Below are positions 41,901-53,900 of a DNA stretch of 64,000 nt, one piece after another. Source of the DNA: Promerops cafer (taxonomy: Eukaryota > Chordata > Aves > Passeriformes > Nectariniidae). Made by a program: the position numbers and the translations under genes. The DNA lies in NCBI GenBank assembly GCA_013398275.1, contig VZSE01004122.1:248955-312954 (forward strand), in the 5' to 3' direction. The notes below the pieces were generated by a model. That model saw only the letters and a program-made list of their open reading frames with translations. It was not told the origin of the DNA and made no database searches. Position 1 is the first letter of the stretch. Each line of letters starts with the position of its first letter.

Positions 41901-44900
41901 CGAGTGCAGGGCTCAACCCTGCCCATCAAAGCCAGCTGGAACCACCTTGGTACAGCCCCGGACCCACCCAGACAAGAGCCCCCTGAACCAAGTTGCTTAA
42001 GTTTTTAAAAAAAAAATCCTCAAAGTAGAAAAGTAGACAAGAAACCCCAAACAAAATGCTGTGGCATAAATCACGCTTTCAAAAGAGGAGCAGTTTACAA
42101 ATGGAAAGGCCTAGTATCTTTCTCAAGTTCTACTTCTAGATCAGATTACTGGTTATAGACACATCAAAGAGAAGTCCTCCAAGCTTCAAAAGTCCAAGAG
42201 GACTTTCTCTGCCACTGACCCCAGCAAATGGCAGCTCTCCAACAGGGCACTTCCAGCACAAGTGTCACCTTAGGCACTGGTTAAGCCACACGGTGACAAC
42301 CACAGCCCAAGCCAGGCCTTGGGGCAGCCATGATAGCGCTGAAAGGCAAGGTGAGAGTAAGGCCAGTGTCAAGGTGAGAGTTAAGGCTGTGTAGCAAACC
42401 CAGGTCCTTAAGCAACAACAGACCACACTCTTTGTCAAGGCTAGTTAATATATTCTTACCGGTCCTGAGGGGCTTTTAATTACAAACCCTCAGGAGCTAA
42501 CAAATTTTCTGACAGAATTGCAGTGCACAGCTGGTTGAAAATTAAAAACCAAGCACTTACACATCACCTGCTAGAACCCTAGCAAATCTAACCAAACCAG
42601 TCAAGCACCAAATTTGGTCAAATGATCAGCTGCCACTTTTTTCTAGAGGATGAAAATATCGTTTTCAGGATACTATGCTGTAACCAAGCTCACTTTATGT
42701 GCAACATTGTTTTTTCATTACTTTACCAGAATAATGAGGTTTACTTTCTCTTTGTCTTCTACTTCCCCTTAATATTTTTCAAATGCTTACTTTATTGATC
42801 ACCTAAAAAAACATCAATTGTACTGGGCACCTCTAAGGAAGTCACTAAAATGCACATGGCAATGCATATACTGAATTGTCTGAACACATCACTTTTCAAG
42901 GTAAACACAGATTCAAAGTGTTTGAATCTGCACCACTTGCACTGGTTAAACCACACAGGATTTCTTATGGTTTTGCCCCAGGATTAATCCAGGGCCCACA
43001 CTTGATTTTTAATTCTACCTACACAAGCAAGCCGCTCCAGGTAGCAGGACTGTATTCCAACAAGAGTTTATTGTGAATTTGACACAGACATATGAAATGT
43101 AATTTCCATTGTCCTACCTGCATGAGTGATTCCCTGGATCATCTTGGCTGAGCAGTAAGCAAAATATAAAAACATACACATAGGTATGGAGAGGCAGGAA
43201 GGAATATAGACAAGTAGATGTCTAAACACCAGGACGAACAACACTGCACTTGTGTTTCCTTGGCAGAAACAAGCAGTTTCAGATCACACAGCTCTGTTAG
43301 ACACCAGGATCTAGGCAGGTGTAAGACAAGATCCATAGGGGCCTAGGAAGCTGATCTGAAGCAAACAGTGCTTATGGACAGCCTATACATACTAATACAG
43401 CAATCACAGCTCACAAATACAGCCTATATTTCCCTTTTTTCAAGGCCCATGGTATGTACTTTTGTGTGACATCAGTCGTGTCTGGAGAATACAGGTTCCA
43501 GTCCACCAAAGCATAAACAGAGTTCCACTGACTCATAGGCCTAAACTGGTTCTTTATGTGCAGCCATACTGTGGTTTTAAGGAGAAACAGCACTCTGGAT
43601 CTGTCAAATCGGCCATCAGTGATACCATTTCACAGCCATGAAGTTCTATGAAGGTATTAGTTAGATTTTTCTCTACATTTCTCTTCAAGATTTAAGACAA
43701 AACCAACTCTGTGGTTGAAGAAAGTAACATCTTCAGATTTGTACTGCATTTCTGGACATCCACCAGTTTATCCATTATTTATAAGATTGTTAGTCAGTTT
43801 GAATGTTCTGAAGTCTAACCGGTTATGTCAAGCATTTATTTTTCTTGAATAATATTACTTCAAATCTCATATTGCACAAAGGAGAAAAAATTTTATTGTC
43901 TGATTTTCTCATTTTTAAATATTCCAATCACACAGCCTTGAACTAACTAGCACACAATTTAAGAATTACTTTTATGCAATTTCAGAATGCAAGACAAAGC
44001 CTTGTATTCAGATTCTCTTCCTTTTAATATTTACATGCATTTATCTTAACTTTCATTTATGTAGTTCTTGAATTTTCATCTCTTTTTGTTCTAATTAAAG
44101 CAGAACAAACCTTTTATATTTGCTACCAGACAGCAGGGAGCACAAAAGAACATAAACAACTGAAAAGGAGCAGTGTGGAACTCTTCACATGTGGTAAAGC
44201 TGTGCAGATGATATAAAAATTTCTGAAATTAGGAATATCACTGCCAAGTCCACAGACAAACAGTAAAGAAACTCAGGTGCATTTTTATGTCACTGCAGGC
44301 AGAACTGCTGAACTGATAAAATGATCCCAGCACAGAAGACAAACTCTTACTCTTTCATGAAGCACATTTAGATAAACAGTACAAAAGCCAAATTGATACA
44401 TCATCAACCATTGCTACCACCACTGGTAAAATATGGATTCTAGATTTGCCAACATATTTCAAGAAAGAGAACATGGACAGAACACAGGAGGTCTAGACAA
44501 GATTTACTGCAACTAATTTCAGTGAGTTTAGAATCAGCAAGTACCATCAGAAAGGACACATGCCTCTACATATTTCATTTTACATTAGAAAAGGCTTCTG
44601 AAGAAGTGAAAAAGTAGTGTTTTATATTCCTCCTTTTCAACTATCCTATCCTCTTTATCTTTTTCTCAGTATGCTGTTGTGCATATAGCATTCAAGCAAG
44701 GCTATGACCTAAGAGCTCTTGTTTTCCGGTGCAACAATTTTGTGCTACTTCTTTGCTTTCAGCTGATTCTCAAGAGTTGGCTTTTGATCCCCTAGGAATA
44801 AGACAAAAGGACTGTCCTATTCTCAAGAGACAGACTCCAATATTAAGAGACAGAACTTCATAAAGCAATCAGTAAAAGTCTTTAGCTGATGTAGTGCTCT

Positions 44901-47900
44901 GACACTTCCAACTGCAGCGAAAACTCTACAACGTCCGCTGCGCCGCTCTGTACACATCTGGATTGTGTCCCATATATTGCTTTTCCTTTTGAGGTTTTCT
45001 CCTTGGTGGTACTTAGTTTAATCCCTCAGTTCCTGAAAAGGCCAAGGTAGCTGAGCATTTAACCTACGTGAACGCATGCTCTAAACCTTACGGGAACAAA
45101 CTTTCATCCTGCTGTTACGTCACTGCCAGTAATGCCGGATTGGGAGTTATTCCAGGAACTAAACTACAAGAGCACAAGGCACCTTCCCGTAGGCTACATT
45201 AAATCTATCCCAGCATTTCACTAGATGAAGTCAGCTTTTTCCAGCTAGAGAGAGACACCATATTGGCATCTAGGTAGTATTGTGTGAGTTGTATTAAACT
45301 GCTCAAGTCACAGCTTCAATTCTATAGCTGTTTATAGCTTTCAGCACAATTTTGATTTGCTTTAGAGAGGTAGTATAGTTAAAATGACAAACATATATCA
45401 GGGGACTGTCTTCCATTCCAGACCAACCCCAAATTAGGAAATACTTTCACAGAAAAAAATTGTTTCACAGAAAAAAAGAGATTGGTGTACACTTATGGAA
45501 TAGTTTCTTGTGTGGGGGCTATGCTCTAGAACCCATGGCAAAATTTCTCTTGTTCTTATCAGTGGGAAAACAGATGGAGAAATATGCCCAGTGCCCAGGC
45601 CTCCAGAAATGGCTGCTTCTGCACAGTCATCAGAGACACTGGATCTCACCACAGGACAAATTAGAGACTTCAGCTAGACCCTCACTTCAAGGCACCATCT
45701 GGAGAAGCCTGTTCTTCCCTGGTAGTGTGGGAATCTCACCTGAACATCTCATCTAAATACCCTGGATGTCTAGATATTGAGGACAGTCCTGCCATCCCTT
45801 GAGACAAGACCAGAACAGTTGTCCATTCTCACACAGGTGGCTGACAAGTCAGCTGTGTTCAGATCCTAGTGTTGCCCTGCACTGGACCAGCCTCTCTCTG
45901 CACATGTGGGTCAGCAGGTGAGAACAGCAATGGCCAGGAGAGGGTAGAACTGCACTTGCTTTTCCTTTCTGCAGGAGGGACTTGACACTGGATTTACCAT
46001 CCTGCACCTTAGAGGCTGATGGCGGTCCTGGGTTGGGCACTTATGCTAATTTCTTACAGAACATTTTTACAAGAACATTTATTCTGATCTTTACTGGGAG
46101 GTCTGGTTATTTTTTCAGGGAACAATGATAGCTGTTGGCAGTATTGAGATGGCTGGCTTACTCCTCTTGGGGCAAGACCTCTGGAGTCAGATGAGACATC
46201 TTCTACCCATGACAGAAAATCATGGCTTTGTTTTTTACAGGACTCTGGCTTAAAAACTTCACATCTTAAACCATGAATGCTCTAAGATGTCCAGAATAGA
46301 TTTAGAGTAAGTTTGGATTTTATAATGGAAAAATTATTTCTACTAATTTCTCCTGATGTTCCATTACCCAGGGCAAGTCTACCTGTTTCTGTCACTGCTT
46401 CAGTCCTCTATCACCCTCTTCATGCTATAAAACACTACAATTTCCAAGCACAAGACAAACAACAAATTATAGAGGAAAAGATACAGTAAACCCAAAGTTT
46501 AAACTGATGGCAATAACAAATATCCCAACCTAAATCTATAAACGATCTGAAGCAACACATACTGAAAATAAAAGCGGTGTATTTTTGAGACAGATGCAGC
46601 ACAGCCCCACAGTGAACTGAGTTTTGGTAAAGTTTGCCATTTGTCTACCAGAACCCCTTTAATGTTGCCTTGAAACACTTCATAAGATGGCTTTTGGACA
46701 AGTACAACATTTATCACTCTGATTCACCTTTCAAAGAAAAGTTGGGCTTTTTGCACTGTTCCTTTGCTTAGCCCAGTACATACAGACTCCAGATGCATTG
46801 ACTCTAATTCCTGTCATGTATCTCTACATTTACCAGATTTCCTGAATGATCACACAGAGGGATGCAGTAAGTTTTCAAGCTCAAACTTCTTCAGAACAGA
46901 TGGACACTACCCAGCTCACCTGGAGGCTTCAGGGAGTGCTCTTGTCAAAGGAGCACTCAGCTCCACAGGACAGAGAGAAACCAACCTTTTAGAAATTACT
47001 TTTGCCATTATCATCTCACATTATTAATTTTAAAATATGCTGCGGTTATGAGATCACTATGAGGATACCTAATTTGAAAAGTTGGGGGCTTTTCTAAGAA
47101 ATCTATTAAATTATTACTCTTCCTGGTATTTTAGTTACTCATATTTAGCGTAGCTTTATGTGGCCTGTAAAGCAGAGACTAGAACCTGCCAGTTTTTCAG
47201 AGGAGCTTAGCACCAGACTGTTTGGGTTTGAATTACCCTAAAAATAACAGCTTAGATTAAATTCTGAGAAGCAATGGAGCAATAATAATTTGAACTTGTT
47301 TTCAGTTCAATAAAAGACATGGAAATAACAGGCCAAGTTCAGGTTTGTTTTGGTACAAAATGCCACAACAAATCAGCTTTCAGTTTTATTGCCTTGTTAA
47401 AAGTGTGAGGAGCCCAAACAACCAATTCCCTTGTAACTGTTCACAGAACACATCTCTTCAAAGTCTTTTAAAATAGCGTTTCAAAATATTCAATTTTCTT
47501 TTCATTTTTGTAATGATGACCAGGACCACCTGAAAGCTTTTGGGAAAGATTTTCAAGACAACCAGAACACTAACACAAGTAACTATGGACACACCTCTTT
47601 CTCAGAGTAGATTTCCCCCACTAAACCTCCTCAGGTAAATAGCCTGTGTCTGTGCCTGGCAGCCCGACAGCCAACAAGGTGATGACACACTTAAGCAGAA
47701 GTACAAGCCTCAGATTGGCTGAGATATTTTGAGCATGCCAACCATGCCAGGACAGAGGTTCACATGCAAGAACCACCAGATTTCTCCATCACAATTTTCT
47801 GTATGTGCTTTTGCAAAAAGGTGAATTTTGTTCATCTTCAGCACACCAATCAGTACAGCAGCAGCAAGAACCAGAGAAACGACTTATCACCAGCCTTTAG

Positions 47901-50900
47901 AAAGGGAAAATGACTTACCCACATGACCAATCAGTGCAGGAACTGACAAGAAAAAGAGAGAAAAGGTTACAAAATGTCACAGCTCAGCCCTGTTGTTATG
48001 TCCAGAGAGAATAAAATGCAAGGAGAGCTCAGATACTCACCTGCCCATTGCTTCCTTTGTATAGGCCAGTTTCTGGAAAACAAAAACAAATCCCAAATAT
48101 ATTTGAGTAATATATGGTGAAAGAAATTGAAATGCAGTTTATATCACTTTATTTCTTTCTGCATGCTGAAATATTTCTATTCTCTGTACTGTCATTTTTT
48201 AAGTTCAAAATTTATTAAAAAAATCCCTGCTGAAAAGGAAATATGTCTTGCATTTCCAAAATACAACTGAAACTCAACATCAGACAGTGTAAAGAGCATT
48301 AGGTTTGTCAGAGGTGCTCTACATTTTTGCATTTTCCTGAAGTGTTCTGCAGGTACAACATTCTCCCATGTTAGAGGATGACGACAATAAGAACCTTTTA
48401 AGCAAGCAGTCTTCAGAAATTCAGTATTACTTCTGCTACTTGTCTATAGATTTAAAACCATCTTTTGAAAGTAAAGCTACAGCTTAAAGTACCACAGCAG
48501 GATTAATGTGATGACTTTGTTTACGGTAAACAAGTTGCAGGGATGATGTTTTTTCATGTATTGGTGTAAAAAGACTAAGAAAGGCTACACAGTTCATATT
48601 TCTTGCATCAAAATTCTCATGGTATAGTGAGAGGAGAGTTCTAGAGGAGAGTCAGAGACTCTTCTGTGAGGAACACCACAAGAAGTGGAGGAGGTCCTGA
48701 GAAATAATAATAGCTGTTGAGAAATAATGCTGCTGCTGTATCAGTGAAAAAAGAATATCAAATACTTAGAGAAAATTATTGTCCATCCACAAAATTTCTG
48801 TTTCTCTGCTTTAGAATGTCAAAAACAGATTGTTTGGTGGACTGCTTATTGGGCTGGCTTTCTTTGTATAATCAGTGCAGGTATATTTTTCAGTAAAAAC
48901 AACAGGAAGTGAATCAACTCAAGTATCTCCTTTGAAATTAATTTACAGATTTGAAAATTAATTAAAATTAATTGAAATTAAATTACAGTTAGCTTTAAAC
49001 ATACTATTTCCACTTTGCAAACTTCTCTGAAAAACACCCATATGTATTCAGTGACCTAAGGACTGTCACTCTAAGCTATCCTAATAGTTCTTGTGAAGGA
49101 GGATTGCAAATGCAAGAGACTTTTTGAGCCAGTTAGCCTGCTCACTCTCTTCACCTGTGTTTTCCTGTGTTTCTAGGAAAGTGAAGAAATTCAACTGCTA
49201 TTGATTTGGAGATATGTCAGTGAGTAGCCTTTTTTCTAGGCCATGTGGGCACTGTGATCACAGCTAGAATGGCAGACAGCCTGGATATGAGCCCGAGCAG
49301 GGCTTGCCAAAATACTAATTTCAGTCAGCTTGCCTTTCAGCATGCTTTTTGACAAACATTTATTATACAACTCCATTAATCAAGCATTTGGAGATTCTTT
49401 AGTATGAAAAAGTAAGACACAGCAAGACTAGTTTTAAGTGACAAAGAAAGAAACCAGGTAGTCTACAGTGAAAACTCTAACTTTGGGCCACTAAAGCTGT
49501 GTTGGATTTTGGGTAGTTTTTTTAAGGGCTCATTATGCTGATGTATACAGTGCCTGTATATTCACCCCTAGTGCACTGGGATCTATACAAGGAAGAGAGA
49601 GATTGATTCCCTTTCTACAAGATTTTGGAAAGTCATCTGTAAGTAGTAGCTCAGTAAAAAGTGTTTTTTCCTTAGAAAATGAGATGTTCTTCCACACACA
49701 CTCAGTCAGGATGATTTGTAGGTGCTATTAAAACCAACCCCAGTTATTACAGGCCTCACACATCTTTTCAATCCCTAGTGTTAGTCTGTACCCAGCAGCT
49801 TTACTCACTGCTCCTCAAAGGCCCCTGAGAGCAGAGCTCAGTGCAGTCCTGACCACTTCCTAGAGAAAAGGAATAGGGACACCCCAGTGAGGGGTGCCTG
49901 GGCCAGAACTCTGTTGCAGGGCAGTCTGAGGAGCTGGTGGCTCCCAAGTTCCCTGAGTCTGGGTCCCTGGACTTAACCAATGTCTTGTTATTTCCAAGTC
50001 ATCTATTCAACAAATTACAAGGAGAACTTAAAAGAACCAAACTTGAAATGTCAAATTATTATTTTAATGGCCAAAGTCTAGAATATGAAACACTACACAG
50101 TCTCCACACCCACATTTTTAATGGGGCATCAAATTACTAAATTCTCATATAATTTTATAGTAAACTAGCACCCCCTATTGCTAAACTGGCATGGTCTGCA
50201 ATAGTCTGTAGTGTGACTATCTTCCTCTGTCTCAAATATTTAATTTGCTTTCCAGCCTGGGGTGGGAGCAAGCGATGATATAGTTGAACTCCATGGCAAA
50301 CATCACCTTTTCCTCCTAATTAGAAGCCAAGGGCTCTAGAGTTCTAATATTGGCTTGTTTAATCATTTAGGACAGGATAGCCTTTGTCAAAACACCTCAC
50401 CTCTCTGACTCAGCTCCTTTATTAAGATGGAGTTAGAAATTTACCTACTGCACACAGACTGCAAAGATTATTTAATGTCTTCACCCTTTCAATATGTGAG
50501 GTGATCTATAAATAGTTCTCCACTACAGCAGCAGCCACACCAAAGCTAACAGGAGCTTTTACTCACTGAAGCTGTCTCTGGCAGGTGCTTTGTACAAAAT
50601 TAGTTCTCTTGAAGCAAGACCTTCCTGACATTATTATACCAATTCTCCTAATGCTGGGAGCTGAGTTTTGTGTCCATTGCTCTACTGCTCACCTTTTTCA
50701 ACAGTTACTTTTCATAATGAAAAGTTATCATGAATTAATACAAATACATTAAACACAGGCTACAAAAATACAACAAATCACATATAGTACCAACCACATG
50801 AGCTTCTGTCAACTCATGATCTTGCAGAAAAGCAATTATATAGGACACTCTTGCCTGATCCTAAGAGACTCTCATTATGCATAGAAGACAAAATAATCTG

Positions 50901-53900
50901 AGGGTAATCCCAGGCAGGAGAAAAAGGCAGAGGAAATGTCAAGGAGCTCTGAAATAATCCCATATAAATTTAATCTCATCTCTGTAATACTGTACCAAGC
51001 ATATTTGATTTAACTCACCTATACACCTCATTTACAACAGGAAAGTCATACCAAGACATGATTCCCTATCTGCCTGTCCTGATTCCCCACCATGGTGCAT
51101 GGCAGAGCCATCCTGTCATGAAGGCCACAGCGCTGGGGACTATTCAAGGAAATGGAGGACAATGTCCAGAACTGAGAAAGGCCAGAACAGGGAGCAGTGC
51201 TTTGAGGAGCATCCCTACAGGTAAGGTAAAAATACTGTCTACAGTGAGTTGCAGGAGAAATAGCAGGATCAGCTTAGTGGAACTGTTTCAACTATGTGCA
51301 ACTTGAAATGAAGGCTAGAGATATATATATGGCAAAGGTGGAGGGGTTTTCTTTTAAAACTAGAGTAGGCTAAAACTTGTAATGCAAAGAATGAAAGTCA
51401 ATAGCAGAACAGTAAGTGGATGGATAAGAAAATGGGTGAAGGAAATCTGACAGTATGGCTCAAAGGAGGGCAAATGAAAAATATTTTTTTGCATGCATAA
51501 GAGGGGATGGGGGATATGAAACAGCAGATATGATCTGCTTTTTTCCAGATTTAGAAGAAACTAAAGGAGGTGTCCTACACAAAGGAAAAAATGTAAAGAA
51601 CTGGAAAGAGTGGTTAGGACATTTAATTAAACAGAGACACAATGGTTAGCAAGGAAGGTCACAGAACAAGGGAAGAGGAGAGACAGCAGAAGAAATCTCC
51701 CACAGGAACCTACGGAATACAAAATAATCTGCCTCTGTGAAGTATTCAAACAACAGCACTGGGATTCATATCATTGCGATGATAAATCCCACCTTCGAAC
51801 ACGGCTCTCAGAATTCAGGCAAAAATAATTCATTTTACATTGCTAAGTACCCATTTCAGCAAGCTAAGGAGGTGTTTTGTTAGGCTATCCATTCAAGCAT
51901 CCTCAGGCAGGGTTGCCTTCTCCCCTCTTACCCTAATCTGTCACTGAGCAGTTTGTGCTGCAAACACACTGAAGCAGACAGAGCTGCTCATGAGCTGTAA
52001 AGTCAGTACTACACAAAAGTACTGCTGAGTCAACATCACTGAAGGGTTTGTATCTTGCCCCAAGAACTTATCAAGTTGCTTTTTGGTAGGTGAGCACCTC
52101 CCAACACAGTTTTGGGGATTCCTGGGGAAATTGTCTGCCTTTTGATTCTCAGGGAAAGCTCTGCCACAAACTCCTTTCCACGCTACATCTCAGCTTAACT
52201 TGGCTCTCAGACCCACCAGAGTGGGCAGAGCAAAAATTTCCCTCTCACCAGCAACCAAAAAAATCTCACAGACCTGCTTCCTTTGGAAAGGATTCATAAC
52301 CTAGTTCCTGTTGTCCCATCTGCCCAACACTGTCAGATATACTTTGTTATAGACATGGGGTTGTGTAGGAGCCCTCAGCAGGTATGGTTGAGTATCTGCT
52401 CAACAGATTAAGTTGCATGGGTTCCTTTAATGCTTCATTTCTCATAACAGCTTTTCTCAACATCTCTTGTCATTGTAGATTGTCATTAGACCTATAAGGA
52501 ACAGCAACTCCTTAAAACTTTATTTTCTGAAATTTGATTGAAGTCTGGGGAAATTGAAATTATCTATTACATACCCACATTGGAAATGCGGGATGCAGAC
52601 AAAACTTTACACGGAAAGCCCTGCAGTATCAGGCTTTAAGCTACTTTTTGCTATGGACTCAGGAAGGAGTTCTGTATGCCAGCCTTAAATTCTTCTATGA
52701 ACAGCAGAGGTTGTGCTGCTTTGGCAGTAGTGTTTCAATTTCATAGCAAGTCATCCATGGTTCTTGGGAAACTGATATTTACTTTTGCCTTCATTTCTCC
52801 TCACCTGGATTTTCCAAAAATTGTCTAGCACAAGTGGGAACATGGTCACGATCACAGGGCAGAGTCAGGGCAAATTTAGCAATGCTGGAATTCCAAACAT
52901 ACATGTCTCAAAGTATAGAATGAGATGAATGAGAATGTTACAGAGGATGAATATTACATTCTATATAATAGGATTTTACTCCCCACTGAAATACAGCTAC
53001 ACAGTAAGGAACACAAGCCAAGTGAATTTATAGGAAGGAATGTTTACATGGAGATTTATACTGAAAAAAATCCCACCCTATGGATTGGAATTACCTTCTC
53101 CATTTGCATTTCTGTCAGGAATTGAAAAAAGATGGGTTAGCAATCTCAATATTTGTAAATCTGCTTAATATCCAAAGAAATTAGTTAGGAGAGTATTCTT
53201 CCTATGCAAGGTATTGTCAGTCAACATGATCACACAAATTAAAATGAAAATTCAAGGGGGGAAAAAAGATATTTTAAATAATTTTTTATGCTTGGCATGA
53301 ATATGTCCACCTGCTCATTCTGAAAATCTGGCAGGTGATCTGCTTAAAGAAACTAAGGAAAACTTAGTATATATATGTATTAGCGCATACAGAACGTGCA
53401 TGTATATACAGATATTACAGGGAAACCCACACAGGCACACCTCACATCTCCAAGACAAAAAAAGAACTATGAAAGCTGAGACAAGCTGGTCTACACTTCA
53501 ACTGATATCCAGCAAGAAAGTGTGTTATAAATAAGAGAAAGAGAATTTTTCTCAACATGAACTAAGTTAGGATGGAGCAGACATTGCAGCATCTGTGGGA
53601 GTGTGACAGTGATTGCTGGGGATTAAAGGATAAGAAAGAAAACCAAGGAGGAAGGCTAATAAGATGGCATTTAATTACACTGCTTGTAACAGACCCTCCA
53701 CACTACAACAAAAACATCATGAAAGCAATAATTTTGCTGAATTATTGTTTATTAAAAGCAAACCCAACAGATTTAATTTGCCTCATTTTCAGATACACTG
53801 AGTTTCTTTTGTGAGAGAGGGGGAAAATTCAGGACATGCCGCATTTCTAAAAATTAAATTTCATGTTGCAATCTACCAAAAAGTAATACAAAAAGACTCT

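Noticed and set aside
41601..42008. 135-codon plus-strand open frame
   Set aside because: It overlaps other open frames in a GC-richer patch, has Pro/Phe/Leu low complexity, no recognisable domain and no supporting splice context.
42456..42475. 5-nt segment between an AG and a GTAAGA donor
   Set aside because: Too short and not a multiple of three, so it would shift the frame between the 30-nt and 47-nt exons.
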